DNA of 64,000 bases from Polyodon spathula (GCF_017654505.1 NC_054537.1:67627145-67691144); one strand, 5' to 3'. Shown: positions 32,451 to 45,207, counted from the stretch's first letter. Made by a program: numbers and translations. Notes: generated by a model not told the origin, from the sequence alone.

Positions 32451-35319
32451 GATGACTACTACTTAAAACGTTTTGAATATTAAGGATAAGATTGTTTTGT
32501 GCCTAATATCCAGAGGCCAAGATACTTGTACTATTGAGTATTTACCCATTTAAAACCATTTAATAACTCCTCAAACATTACTTTCTGTGCAATTTGTAGT
32601 GGTAGTAGTATAATACATTTTTACAACCGCAACAAACTGAATGATGTCCCTTGAAATCAGCATGACATGCTGTAATTGTTGAGAAGACCAACATTTTGGC
32701 ATGATAAGGGGGAGTGCACTACAGAGTATATAAAAGCATCAGTACTTTTATTAGACCATGGTCAACCAACTAGGACTCTTCCTTGTCTCAGTGACAGGGA
32801 AGTATAGTGAGACATAAAAAAAATGCTAATTTATAACACGACTTGGAACCAGTATCACATATATAACATTACTTGTGACATTCTACACTTTATTATACCT
32901 ATTGTTTACTTGTTTTCCGATTCTCTTTAAATACCTTTCCATTGTAATTTTTTTCTTTGTTTTTTTGATGAAGAAAATGTGGTGTACTTTGTTGTTTATT
33001 TCAGAATGTTTAGCTAAACTACACATAACAAGTAGAACATTGATGTATGTAATAACTAAGTCATCCGACATATTAACTAACGGTTGTAGTTAAACTTCAA
33101 AGAGATTGCCACTTACTCCTAATGCAATGTAATGCCTTTGAACTTGCTCAATTTAACTGTACTAATAATAGCATAGAGATTTATTTATTTATTTATTTTT
33201 CCAGTAGATAAGAAGTTAATTCTCACCACAAATAAACAGCTTGGCTCAGCCTGCCCAAGAGAAGTACAATGTGTCATATGATTGTTGATGTACTGTATGA
33301 AATGTTTATTACTGATTAACCCATTTAAACCTGCATTATTTTGTTTTATTCAGGGACAAAACTGAAGATGTTTTGTGATGTGGTGGTGCAGACTGGCTGC
33401 TGCACTCCCTTCCTGTGTGAGCTTAATGGTGTCTATTTGTATGTGTTTATTTTACTGTCTTAATGGTTGTAAATCTCATTGAGATGTTTAATTACATGGA
33501 AGGCACTATATCATTTTAGCACAGAACCACATAAATCACTAATAAGCAAGCACACAAGCGTACTGCTAATAAATAAAATGCTTTTTTATAATCATATTGC
33601 GGCACTCCAGGGTTGTAGGCTGTCCTGAGAGATCACTCTGCTGTTGTATTTCAGCACATCATATTAACACCCTGTCATAGCATAAAGCTTAATTATCAGC
33701 TTTTCCCTTAACTGGATGCAATGTTATTCACCCCAGCCAGATTGTGTTAATATGTTTTCCACTATATCCAATAGCTTAAGAATATTCACCTGAAAAATAC
33801 AAATACGCTATAATTAAACACATCTCGTCTAAAAGCTCTTGAGCTTCAACAACTCACAGATTTAAGGTGCCATACTTTAGAATATGAAAGTCACCTTGTG
33901 TATAGGTTAATAATGTATTATTCACTAACCCATTGTAGTGTTCTGATCTGAAGATTACCATGAAACTTTTTTTTTTTTTTTTTCACCTCCAGAGATTAGC
34001 TGTAGTAGCTCTTTAAAATATAATTTAAATAGTAACAATACTTAAAGGAATGGTAGAATGGAAGATACATCAGATACTATTTGAAAATAGTACATCAGTA
34101 TTTTTCACAGTGAATGTGTGGTTGTGCATGGATATGAAAATGTCAAATTCCACTTATAACAACAAAGAAGTATGTGCAAATTAACTCAAAAAAACAATAA
34201 CTAAAAGCAAAAGGTCTGAATAATTGTAAATGTATTCCTTCGATTTACTCTGCACCTGTTTATGCTGAGGTAAGAAAGAGTTCATGCAAATAAGTGCAGC
34301 TTACTGCTCACTTTTACAACATAACTGCTGGGGAAATGCATATATTATCCTACCATGGCTTGCTAATTAGAACAAAACAAACAAACAAAAAAAAAAGATT
34401 GTGTTTTATTGGCAACATGTCTTTCCCCTAGTGTTTAAACTATGTCTGAATTGTTTGCTTTCGGCAAAACAAGAGTGCTACCTGCTATCCCACAGACAAC
34501 AAAGACTGGCAAAAAAGATTTGTCAGGTGATGTCACTCAGGTAACGTTGTATTGACAAGCTTTTAATTAAAGTTTTCTCACAGTCCCCGGGAGCTATTAT
34601 TCATTATGTGTGGACTGTCAGCCAATTGAGAGTCAAAGGGAAGTGTTTTATTTTCAGACTCATTGCTGACAGCAATAGAACACTTTGTTATACAATCTGT
34701 TTACCTTCTTTATAGGCACCTTCTTTCTATGGGGAAATAGCCATGCAACAGTGTTTATGGCAATAATTAAACCCATCTGCTGTTGAAGGAATTTCAGAGG
34801 AGAAGAAACCCTTTGCAGGCAATTAACCAAAGGCTCCCGAGTCCAGACACAAGTTTCCAATTTGGGTAGTGCTGAACAAGGAGGAGGCTTTCCAGCAGAT
34901 CCTAACAGGTGCAAAGGATTGGAGCCAGAGGCACTTGGACCTTATGTATAGAATATCTGATAACCAAACAAGCATTGACATGTTGTTTTAAACCAGTTTC
35001 CAGAAAAAGGAAAATGTCTATCAGCCAGTAAATTGTATTCAGTCAGGAAACTCATGCGATAAATTTATTAACATAGACAACACTGTTACATTATACATAT
35101 TTTACATTGCATTCTTTGGCCTTTGGTCTCGACTTTCAAGGTACCCCTGCCAATAAATTAGCGCACAGATAAGTGGAGAGGCTGACAATTTGATCTGGTG
35201 TTGGAAGCAGCTAAAATATGCGATTTGATCTAAAGTGAGTTCCCTACCACAATTGAGAAATTCAAAAGTGATAATTCTGTGTCTTAAAAAAAGTATAGAA
35301 AAATGTCAGGGTCTAATAC
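32448..35319. other. Non-coding stretch; possible conserved blocks
   Basis: No gene or transposon recognised. The blocks at about 33600-33790 and 34540-34720 are repeat-free, with mixed composition resembling conserved non-coding sequence, but this cannot be tested here. A T-run lies at 33967-33983. Confidence 0.45.
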
Positions 35320-35479
35320 TGTTAACTTACTTTGTTATTTATTTATAACAAAACAAACAATAACACGGCTCACAACACTCTCCAACACACTCTCCTCAAA
35401 CAGTGCACCATCCTCCCTTATATATTAGCGACGTGACATTTAATCAGTAAACACCCCCACATTCCACACGTGAACAATT

Positions 35480-35521
<42 letters not shown>

Positions 35522-35530
35522 CGTTACACA
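35320..35530 (-). repeat. 3' LTR of the compact retroelement
   Basis: Read on the minus strand it starts TGTGTAACGATG and ends GTAAGTTAACA. It includes a (TG)n expansion (plus-strand CA at 35484-35520) absent from the other LTR. The shared core includes GTGGGGGTGTTTA, TATATAAGGGAGG and GCACTGTTTGAGGAGAGTGT. Confidence 0.75.
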
Positions 35531-35539
35531 CCTCCTCTT

Positions 35540-36628
35540 AAATGGCCAACTCCCCCCATAAATATCCAAATTTCGGGCAGGCGGGAGGGAATGTCCGTGA
35601 CCCCTTCTTGGGACGTCGCCAGGCCCACAGCTGCTGGCTTCCCCGGCAACAGAGGTAATGGTGGGGCTGGCAGTGGTGCTGCTGGCTCCTCCGGCAGGGG
35701 TGGGGTGGCTGGTGGTGCTGCCGTTTCCTCTGGCAGAGCTGGTGGTGCTGCCAGCTCCTCCGGCAGCGGTGATGGGGCTGCCGGCTCCTCCGGCAGCGGT
35801 GGGGTGGCTGGTGGTGCTGCCGTTTCCTCCGGCAGCGGTGGGGTGGCTGGTGGTGCTGCCGTTTCCTCCGGCAGTGGTGGGGTGGCTGCCGGCTCCTCCG
35901 GCAGCGGTGGTGGGGCTGCCGGCTCCTCCGGCAGCGGTGGTGGGGCTGGTGGTGCTGCCGGGTCCTCCGCTAGCAGTGGTGGAAAGGCTGCCGGCTCCTC
36001 CTGCAGCAGTGGTCGGGCTGATCGTGCTGCCAGCTCCTGCGGCAGCAGTGGTGGAAAGGCTGCCAGTTCCTCCTGCAGCGGTGTTGGGGCTGGTGGTGAT
36101 GCCGGCTTCTCCGGCACCAGTGGTGGGGCTGATGGTGCTGCCGGCTCCTCCGCTAGCAGTGGTGGACAGACTGCTGGTTCCTCAGGAAGCAGTGGTGGAA
36201 AGGCTGCTGGTTCCTCCGGCAGTGGTGGTGGGGCTGGTGGTGCTTCTCGCTCCTCCTGCAGCTGTGGTCAGGCTGGTCGTGCTGCCGGCTCCTCAGGCAG
36301 CAGTGGTGGAAAGGCCCTTCTCCTCCTCAAAAAAAAAATTAAGGGTGGTGAGCCTGCAACTCCTCCCCCAGAGGGCCTGGAGGCTGTAGTAATGGCTCTT
36401 CTTCCTCCAGCTCTCCCTCCCCCCTCTGGCTCACAGGACGGCAGTGACAGCTCCTCCCCCTCCGGCTCACGGGACAGAAGCGACGGCTCCTCCCCCTCAT
36501 GGGACGGCAGCAACGGCTCCTCCCCCTCTGGCTTACGGGACAGCAGTGATGACTCCTCCCATTCTAGCATGCCAAACAGCAGCATCAACTCCTCCCAACT
36601 GGCAACATGGAAATTCTTACTGGCCAAA
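35540..36628 (-). pseudogene. Gag-like reading frame with tandem Pro/Glu repeat
   Basis: The minus strand reads NFHVASWEELMLLFGMLEWE, then repeats of EGEEPLLPS type, then GGGRAGGRRAITTASRPSGG, and, after a short A-run and a stop, many copies of PLPEEPAAPP/PLPEETAAPPA. In DNA this is a GC-rich tandem array at 35650-36310 with units of roughly 30-48 bp. I recall similar E/P-rich tails following the zinc knuckle in fish Gypsy gag proteins. The opposite strand also has a long Gly/Ser frame, which I treat as a shadow. Confidence 0.55.
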
Positions 36629-36820
36629 TGGTAACTTCTTAGCTGTATTTTATTTATAACAAAAAAAACAATAACACGACTCACAACATTCTCCAGCACA
36701 CTCTCCTCAAACAGTGCACCTTCCTCCCTTATATATTAGTGATGTGACAACGAATCAATAAACACCCCCACATTACACACATGAACAATTAACAAACACA
36801 CGAATGCACACCATCACACA
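36629..36820 (-). repeat. 5' LTR of the compact retroelement
   Basis: Read on the minus strand it starts TGTGTGATGG and ends GTTACCA, followed by TTTGGCCAGT where a primer-binding site would be. It is the partner of the copy at 35320-35530. Confidence 0.7.
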
Positions 36821-38905
36821 GGTTGTTTCGGATTTCGAACCGACCACCCAAACCTTCCCAATGAATGTACAAGAACCACGTGAACAGGCAAGTAAAAATA
36901 ACCATTTTTTTTTTTATTACAGGAAGTTATACAATTGAACACAACTTAATTTATAAAAACCATTTGCAAAATCCCCCCTTTCAAATCACCTTGCACGGTA
37001 TTTAAAAACAAAACCTATTCTAAAAACACCTAAAACATTGTTAATAGGCAACTTGTGACTTCAGGGGGGGGTTTATTATTACGATTCTAAAACTCCCCAC
37101 AATACTACCACAACACATGTAGCAGTTGGTTAAATGATATAGTCCCAGTATATTCACTTGGGCCTCAAAAGGCCTAGAAAACTCAGTTTGTAGGTCCTTT
37201 ATTTAATCCAAGTCACCAAACACTGACCCGGTAGAAACACCAACAAGGAAAGATAAAATTGAAGCTGATCAATCCAAGAATCTAATCCACTGGTTTATCC
37301 TAGTGCAAGGCTTGCATTTAGCTCCCTTCAGGCTCAATCCCCACTCAACAGCACCACGATGCAAGATCCTGCAACGGAAGAACAAACAGCACTTGATCTT
37401 CACACTCTGTGTCCCTGCTCTTTCATTACGTACACCACTATCTCAGCCCTCCCTACTCTGATTTGGTCTTCCGACCCCGCCCCTGGTACTTAAGTAGGAT
37501 AGGACCTCTCATCTCGGGTGTGTGCAGGAAGCTGGCCGTCCATCTCTTGGTTGGTGCCTGTTTGCCCCTCCAGGGCGTACGTCATGGAGGGGGGTGCCTT
37601 GAAGGGAAGCAGTACAACACCTTGTCATAAACCACAATTAATATTGGTAAATCTAAATATTTCTGCCAAGTGTCTTTACTTAGGAATCATTTGTCAAATG
37701 CCACACATTCCTCGGCATAATATTAACAGTCTTCTTTTAATCAGTAAATGCCACTTCAACAGTATAATTCAAGGATAAACACTTAGCTTTGCTAACAGTT
37801 TCTGACTGGTCCTTCTTTCCATCAGGCTGCCATGTCTTTATCCTTACGTATTCCCTTTAGAGTTCTAAATAATGTCTGTCTGTCTGTCTGTCAAAATGGC
37901 CAACTTCCTGTGTCCTCTTTTCAATTCCCCCTGGAACCACACACTCCATTCCTGTACTTTTAGTTCCCTTTTTATAATGGACTGTCAATGGTAGTTAATT
38001 GGTGCAAATGTAAAACACCTGGCTGCATTTGGAACTGGGGAATGGGACTATTTTCTCCCTCTAATCACCTGTGCTGTATTACAAATAATAACACATACTT
38101 AACAATAAATAACTTAAACACAGCAATATAAAATAGGCAACAATGAGCCTCCCTTTGGGTAATACACAAAATACAAAATTGAAACATAACAAATGTGAAA
38201 AAACCAAAATATACTAAATACAAAAGCAAAACAAAACATAATGTGCACAACCCCAACTAACTATAGTCACTCGTGACAAAAACATGGCATAATAGTTGAA
38301 AAAATAAAAATAAAAAAATAACCACATAACTACTTTCATGCAGCAGTAATGCAGAAAGCTAAGGTAAAAAAATTGTTTACAATGGCTATGGTGAATCTAA
38401 TCAAGTAGAGATAAACGTGGTTTCTGTTGTCTTTTGCAACTCTCCATGATATGGTGAATCAGCAACCCCTTAGCAATCACCGCACAATATCATGAACAAA
38501 GTTAAAAGTTTAAATTGGAAATGTGTACTCACTCATGTGCACATGCAAAACTGATATGTTCATGTTGAATATCTCACAGGAAGTTAATGTGGCAAACCAA
38601 ACTTCTACCTGGGCAGAATACAACCATGTGACTAAATTAAAAAATTACTAGCTTGTGTGAAATGACATAGCTAAAAAATACACTTCAGTAGTTTCTATTA
38701 CATGACTTCATACAAGCTTTCAGGCTTACAAAATAAAAGGGTATTTTACTTTTCTGACTAGTGCAATAACAAAATGGTGTGGAAAAATATAAAAAATATA
38801 GGCTAGGTGTAACATGGTTGGTATATCTTTCTGAAAATTAGTGTTTACTGTAAACAACTCACTGGATCAATTTATACAAATTATGTTTTGTTCACAAAAC
38901 ACTGA
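36821..38905. other. Non-coding stretch, possibly old LTR sequence
   Basis: No gene recognised. The minus strand from about 38278 begins TGTCACGAGTGACTATAG and includes long AT-rich text; together with the GC-richer block at 37380-37630 this has an LTR-like feel, but I could not find a matching partner or clear ends. A (CTGT)n run lies at 37873-37892. Confidence 0.35.
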
Positions 38906-39225
38906 GGGGTAGATGTACTAAAGTGTTGTGCCTGTTGCAACAGTCGCAATCCAGTTGCAAACTAGTCGGAAGTCTAGGGTGAAATGTACTAAACAAGTGC
39001 AATACTATTAGCAACTTTTTAGGGACTGCATTGCAACAGATGAATATGTAATTATGGGCATTCCTGCATAGATTCGCAAAAATGGGGTGGAGATTATAAT
39101 GAAATGTACTAAAGCTGCTGGCAATTGCAACACTTGCAATTGCATCAATTTGCTAGTAACTTTTGAAAGCATGTTTTAAATGTCACAGTTGTTGCTGGCA
39201 TTTCCCAATCCACTTCTCCTCTTGC

Positions 39226-39400
39226 GATGCCAGTTGTGCTCAATGCATTTTCGAGGCGAACACCCAAGTACCTAATTTTCACTAAAAGCGTTGGGTACTC
39301 AAGGGTAAGCCTTGAAAACACATTTCCCCAATGTGATGGGGGCAATAGACTGCTAACCCCTCCAGCTAATTCTGAGCATCTGTATATGATCTATTTTGTG
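39226..39400 (+). pseudogene. HARBI1-like transposase fragment, copy 2
   Basis: The plus strand reads MPVVLNAFSRRTPKYLIF, matching copy 1's minus-strand LLNAFLRRTAKYLFF. In another frame it gives FPNVMGAIDC, the first catalytic aspartate motif. About 13 bases encoding the THVP part of the motif are deleted relative to copy 1, shifting the frame before the PPANSEHL stretch. Confidence 0.75.
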
Positions 39401-39419
39401 ATTTCCATTAGGTGTTAAC

Positions 39420-41110
39420 TCTACCAGGTAAACAAGGCTCGCTGATCCAGACAACAAGACAATATCTGGTCGAAGGTTAGTGGTAGCAATCTCAGGTGGG
39501 AAAATAAGCCGTTGTCCAACATCTGTCAGCATTTTTCAGTCTCTAGCAGCTTCCAGTTGTCCTAGACAAATTTTTGTTTTAATATCTTTTCTTGGTGGTT
39601 GCTCCCCTGGCCAGAGGAATGTTTTTCGTGTGTCATATATTGCTGGAATTGGTGGAGGCCAAACATTGCAGCACCTGTTCATGGCACCAAGTAAACAGTT
39701 ATTGGATAAGACCTACCTTATATCCTGTCAAAATGTGTCTTAATGTAGCTGGCGATGAACACAAAGGACACTACGGATCCTGTCCTACCCATAGATTAAA
39801 GTTCCATGGTGAGGGGAGAACATCATAATTTGACCTGATGAGGAAACTGATCCTGCTCTGTTCCATTGGCCATAGATCACGCCAGTCATTCTTCTGTTAT
39901 TCCACACTCTCCCATCTCGTCAATTCTCCCTGCTCGGCCTGGGAAACTGCCTCATCCTCTCCTCCTGCTTTTGTACCTCATTGACTACCAGCTTCCTCCA
40001 TTGAACTGGGGCTGCTTTGTGCCATTTAGGAGGAGCTGAATTGAGACCAATGCCTCCTCTTCTCTGCAGTACTTGCCCCATGATATCATTTGATCCAAAG
40101 GGCATCTTGGTGCACTTAAACTCCTTGGTTAGAGCTGGGACTGGTAGGTGCAGTATCCCTTTACCATACAGTCTCATTCTGCTGAGGCAGCATGGAACTC
40201 CAAACCATTTCCTGATGTATGAACTGATTAACGCTTCCAGCTTCTCTACTGTTGTCAAGGAAACCTCATAGTGAGTGGCCACAGAAGTCTTGGCAGTAGA
40301 CCAAACTGAAAGCACCAGAGTTTAAGTTTGCCCGGTTAAGCTGCTGCCTATGCTCTTCAACCCTTGCACTACTTATTGTCTCACTTCTCCCACACAAACT
40401 GTGTCCATTAGATCCCCGTCGTACCATCTCCCAAGGCTTTTGACAGGCTTTTCAGACACTTTTGGTATTGCCTCATCGTTAATGGAGAACCTCTTATCCA
40501 CTACTTTACCTTTAATTATAGATATGCTCCTTGATTTAGTGGGCTTGAATTGTATTTGTGCCCATTCAATGTTATTGATTAGTTTGCCCAATAACCGATT
40601 AGTGCAGGCTACTGTTGTAGTCATGATTGCCATGTCATCAATGTATGCTCTAACTGGTGACAGTCATATTCCAGAAACATTCTCCTTCCACTACCCATTT
40701 TGATGCCCTAATAATTACTTCCATTGCCATGGTAAAAGCCAGTGGAAAAATGATACATCCTGCCATTATTCCAATTTCTAGACATTGCCATGTAGTGGTG
40801 AATTCTGAAGTTGAAAAACAAAACTGCAAATCTCTGAAGTAGGCTTTCTTTAAGTTTGTTATTGTCCTCAGTACACTGAAAAAATCTGTTGAAGAACATC
40901 TTAGCAAATTTGAATTTGTCTTTACAAAAGTTAGTTCTTGCATGCTCCTTCTTTTTGAAGCGTTTCTGTAGGTGCTCAGCTCTGTGCAATATTGTAAGCT
41001 TATCTTTTATGACCCTTTGTAGCAGATTGAGTGCCTTCTGACTTTGTTCTGCTCTCCTTCATTGCTTCCTCAACTGCCTCCTTTCTCTAACTAAGTGCTC
41101 AAACTCCTCA
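39420..41110 (-). pseudogene. LINE with YIDD reverse transcriptase and PD-type endonuclease relic
   Basis: On the minus strand, in order: LKKAYFRDLQFCF, IMAGCIIFPLAFTMAMEVII (RT motif B region), AYIDDMAIMT (RT catalytic motif, frameshifted in), WAQIQFKPTKSRSISIIKG, ISEKPVKSLGRWYDG, RKWFGVPCCLSRMRLYGKG, then NYDVLPSPWNFNLWVGQDP, CPLC...TLRHILTG (a CCHC-like cluster) and TTNLRPDIVLLSGS. RPDIVL resembles the first part of a restriction-like PD-(D/E)xK nuclease. The fragment stops there, before the expected ExT part. The lineage differs from the L2 and CR1 copies. It sits inside Harbinger copy 2. Confidence 0.7.
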
Positions 41111-41144
41111 ATTATTGTCTAGGCTACTAAGTAGGCCAAGTTAG

Positions 41145-41145
41145 C

Positions 41146-41210
<65 letters not shown>
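41145..41210. repeat. (ATA)n microsatellite inside Harbinger copy 2
   Basis: About 21 ATA units at the same position, relative to its neighbours, as the tract in copy 1. Confidence 0.95.
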
Positions 41211-41213
<3 letters not shown>

Positions 41214-41888
41214 CAGTTAAAATTGTTCAGTTTCCATTTAATATCTTTTACTCACATTGAACACCAATGTATACAATGCAGCAGCATGATTTATTTTGTG
41301 TTACCGGTAGCCTACAGGCTAAAGTAAAAAAAAAAAGTGCGCTAGGTATTCATTTGATTTTACTTCTGTACTTTGTGTTATATAGGCCTACTGTAAAAAT
41401 TTATAGTTTTACATATTGTAATGTGTAGCCTACCCAAAACACATTAGTGTTATTTCAGCACAATGATTTACATTTAAAATGTGCAATTTTAATGTATTAT
41501 TTTTAAAATAGGTCAAATGAAGATAGAACAGAATGCATTGTACAGATGGTGTTTACATTTAACAAAAACAATGATATTTTGATTCTTGCACCCTTGCATG
41601 TATAGATGTTATCTTTCTAGCACACTCTGCTGCAACAAATCACAACTCCTCCTCTATTAATTTGAACAATGTTGCTCGACGCTGCTAGAGATTTCGCTAA
41701 TAAGACGTAGCAACTATTTAAAATAGTACATTGTGGCTCTTTTCATTAACATATTTTCTCTTAGTACATATGACAAAATGTATACTTTGCGAAGTGTTGC
41801 AATGAAAATGGAAATTGCGGTATGTTTGTGCTGCGACTGGCCCATCTTAGTACATCTACCCCTGAACACCTAATTATCTAGAGCAGGT

Positions 41889-43033
41889 GTGACAGGACGG
41901 CTAAGGTTGGTGATGTCACGCCAGAAGCAGGAACTACTCACCAGCAAGGTACTCGGGTGCAAAGCGCACTGTGTTGCTATTTTTATTAACACAAAAATAA
42001 ATAAAAAGGTTGGACAGAAACAATGTTCACGGAATAAAAATTATTATTCAGCACGGAGAATCCGCTATGAATGAAAGGTAATGAATGAAAGGCAATGAAT
42101 GAACGATGATGATTGTGACTGAACTGTGGAGGGCGCTCAGGGCCCGATGACTGTGGAAGTCACTCAAGGCCCGAGTGAAAGATAAATTTGGCCGGAGGTC
42201 TTGTCCGTGGGTGCCCGACGGCTACTTGCATGTGGCCGGCTAGAAAAACACGAACAGTTACATGCATCCTAGTGCCACAGATAGAAAGTGGCTGTGGCCA
42301 CCTCCCCACAAAAAGACGAAGCTGCCAAACCATGAATGAATAATAATAAATAATTAACATGCTCCACAGTGGCGCCCTGCCACCTCTCCCCCAAATATTG
42401 AATTTAATGAAAATCAATAGCTGAGACACGGCCCGTCCCTCAGAGCATGACTGCGTCGGAGGAGAGAGCCCAGCCTCTCCAACCCAACCACTCACCCTGC
42501 AGAACTGAATACAAACCACTCAGCACTCAGGTAAGGAAACCCCCTACTCACATATTTTTAATTTTTTAGGGGGAAACCTGAGGGCAGCCCTTCCTCTAGG
42601 CTCTAAGCTGTCAACTCTAATTTCAGCTTCCCAGCGCTTGACTGAGCAGCCGAAACAAAAAGAGTGACAGGAAAGAATAACACACAGAGCTTTTATGCGC
42701 TTGCTGATGACGTTTTGGTTAGGGGTGGATTCTCCTTCCAGAAAAGCAGCCAAGTTTACAGTTTAAACAAAACAAAATCATGAACACTAAGCAAAACAGA
42801 CCTAAGGTCAGACTGTGCAGTTGTCTTCACTGATCCTTTTATACTTTAATTTTATTATCTCTCGCTCTCGCTCTATCCTTTCGAACACCCACCTCTTGTA
42901 GCCAACGCTGCAGGTCTTTCATATCATGGCCGAGGGGTTAACTGGCTATATATCCTCGGCCACAGTCTGCACATGTAAAATAATTATGCATGACTGCCAG
43001 ATAATTCAATAATTACTAGCCGACAGTCACACA
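41889..43033 (-). repeat. LTR-like sequence, possibly a solo LTR
   Basis: Read on the minus strand the stretch runs from TGTGACTGTCGGCTAG to CGTCCTGTCACA. It contains CGAGGATATATAGCCAG (TATA-like) and AGTATAAAAGGATCAG, and several GC-rich unique blocks. TG...CA ends and TATA boxes fit an LTR of about 1.1 kb, but no partner copy is present. Short near-repeats of AATGAATGAAAGG lie at 42067-42103. Confidence 0.4.
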
Positions 43034-43131
43034 TTCCCACAAAGTATTTAAAAAAAAAAAAACAATACATCATGGCATATAGCTCCTTGCCAAAAAATAA
43101 CAAAAACCACAGCTTTTTCGCCATCACATTT

Positions 43132-43137
<6 letters not shown>

Positions 43138-43225
<88 letters not shown>
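43138..43225. repeat. Compound (AAC)n(AAT)n microsatellite
   Basis: About 10 AAC units change directly into about 19 AAT units. Confidence 0.97.
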
Positions 43226-43228
<3 letters not shown>

Positions 43229-43502
43229 CAAAACAATATATTTTAAATCAGCAGGGCTGAATCGTGTGCAGGGCTCTCTCCTGCTGTGCTGCCATAGCAG
43301 GTTTAATGGATTTCATTGCAGGAACTTGTAGATGCAGTCACATTGTTCTACCAAAGTTCCCACTGTTGCCTAAATATGCACTGCTAAACATGTTTAAACA
43401 TACAGGAATAGGATTCTGTCAGTTCAACAGATTTTTGTATTTTATTGTGCCTAAGAGATACTGATTTTATTGTTAAATGTAATTACTGAACCTTTTTATA
43501 TA

Positions 43503-43504
<2 letters not shown>

Positions 43505-43540
<36 letters not shown>
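43505..43540. repeat. (CA)n microsatellite
   Basis: About 17 CA units. Confidence 0.95.
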
Positions 43541-43544
<4 letters not shown>

Positions 43545-43917
43545 ACAAAAAAGTGAACAATAAGACGTTCATTATCATCGACAACATCATTAGCACTCCA
43601 GCTGTATTATGCAAATCATTTCATATCTTGCTGGAAACTGCTTATGTGTAAGTCACAAGCAAAGTTGTGAATGAAATATCTATCTGTGGTCCATATCTTG
43701 GCTGTCCTCTTGTAGTAAACAATCACACTCACCATTCAAAGCCTTATATTAGTGTCATCAAAATAAAAGATTGGAAAAACATTGTAGGAGTGTTTGATGT
43801 TAATTTCAACCCAACACAAACGTAGGCCTTCATTCACAGTTGTAAATAGTATTTTTTATCACTAATTGCAACATTTTCACACCTCACTGCTTTGTTAAAT
43901 CTTATAACACTATGTAA

Positions 43918-44350
43918 CACAATTGTTGTTCCTGGGTAGTAAGTGTTATTTCCTAATTGCTTATGCCTCAAAAGTATAGAAAATGGCTGTTATTCCCCAC
44001 AAACTTTACTTTTGTGACCAGGACTGTAAATGCAGTATAATCGTAAATCTCGAAAAACTACTTACTTCTAAATCTTTTGTAGTCATTTTTGTATTAATTT
44101 AGTATAAATACATGTTAATTTGGATTCATATGTTGTTTTTTTCTGACTTTATGTGAACGAAAAGACACACATTTGCCCGTTTTCCCATTGGAAATAGTGA
44201 TATTTTGAAATAACACTGTCCTGGTCACAAAAGCAAAGTTTTGGGGGAATAATAGCCATTTTCTATACTTTTGAGGCATAAGCAATTAGGAAATAACACT
44301 TACTACCCAGGAACAAAAAAAATAAAAAAAAAAAAAATGGTTACACGGTG
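43918..44350. mobile_element. CACTA/Chapaev-like element, short copy C
   Basis: It is flanked by TAA (43915-43917 and 44351-44353), with left end CACTATGTAACACAATTG and right end (inward) CACCGTGTAACC. It is 433 bp. It keeps a nearly complete right arm and a shortened left arm. The plus strand contains the last transposase codons (QYNRKSRKTTYF and stop). It is a non-autonomous derivative in the opposite internal arrangement to copy B. Confidence 0.8.
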
Positions 44351-44353
44351 TAA

Positions 44354-45207
44354 TCATACGGAAGACTCAGGGGGTAAATGGAGAGACCCATATTTTTTTT
44401 TCTTTATGTCAAACTTGTACACAGTTTATATAGGCCAGTGTGGGCAAGTTTTTGATGTTACTGATGGCTCTGATTTTGCATTCACAGCATGGTAAGGGAT
44501 GAATGTCACTGACATGCTTGTTGTTTTATAATTCACATAAAAGTACACAAGGTGGCCCACAATTTGTAGGATAGTGTACATGCATGCAAATATGTTAAGA
44601 CAAAGATAATACCTTTAGAATTGTTTGCAGTACAGTTGCTCTGTTTTTTTGCATTTGTAATTCTTTTAAGGTTTTCCAACAACATGTCATACAAAAACTT
44701 TCAAGCATTTCAGTGGTTTCATTTGACTGATTCTTTTTTGTTGCTGCTTTTATTATTGAAAAGAAAATAAATATCAGATGAGTAAACCCTAAAAAGCTAT
44801 GATAAATTATCCTGTCATGTTTGATCCTGAGCTAGAGAAATACACTAGACTCGGTCAGCAGTATTCATTCATTCTGTTCAGAATTGTAGGATTTAACTGT
44901 AATGGTAAGGCAAATCTGTGTAATTTAAGATCAATCGTGGAGTAACTTACTATGTATACAATAACACTCATTTGTAATTTACCATCTTGCTTGAGGACCT
45001 CATGGTAAATGAGACTGTGCTGCAGTATCTAAGTGAGTAATATCCTAGTCTGTTTATGTTAAATACATCAATAAATCAATACATAAAACAAACCTTAAGT
45101 ACTTATTCTAAATTAGCAATCATGCTTTTTATTCTAATCTCAGCCGTCTTTAGTATCTCATTTGATGACCTTAATCTGTTCTCTTACCCTTTACTAGTAC
45201 AAGCACA

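Larger units (their letters stand above)
35320..36820 (-). mobile_element. Compact LTR retroelement with a gag-like Pro/Glu-rich interior
   Basis: Two direct repeats of about 190 bp flank the unit (35320-35530 and 36629-36820). On the minus strand each holds TATATAAGGGAGG and an AATAAA-type signal. A purine tract AAGAGGAGG (35531-35539) sits exactly upstream of the 3' copy, where reverse transcription would prime plus-strand synthesis. The 1.1-kb interior encodes only a gag-like, Pro/Glu-rich product on the minus strand. No protease, RT or integrase is present, so it would depend on another element. No target duplication was identified. Confidence 0.75.
38906..41862 (+). mobile_element. PIF/Harbinger-type DNA transposon, copy 2, split by a LINE
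   Basis: The ends are inverted copies of GGGGTAGATGTACTAA. The flanks are TGA on both sides (38903-38905 and 41863-41865), a different 3-bp target from copy 1, so the T-N-A duplication is genuine. It is inverted relative to copy 1. Its left part carries the transposase scrap on the plus strand. The right part (about 41115-41862) matches copy 1's left part, including the internal (ATA)n tract. About 1.7 kb of an unrelated LINE sits between. Confidence 0.85.

Noticed and set aside
35650..36310. Possible CRISPR-like array of GC-rich repeats
   Set aside because: Units vary in length, are coding-like, have no unique spacers, and the context is a eukaryotic retroelement.
35591..36634. 347-codon Gly/Ser-rich open frame on the plus strand, and a 243-codon frame overlapping it
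   Set aside because: Both arise from the GC-rich tandem array of the gag-like interior read on the wrong strand or in the wrong frame. The LTR signals and purine tract show that the element runs on the minus strand.
37100..38278. Possible second LTR-type element
   Set aside because: TATA-like and TGTCACGAG ends can be imagined, but no matching partner, primer site or coding sequence was found.
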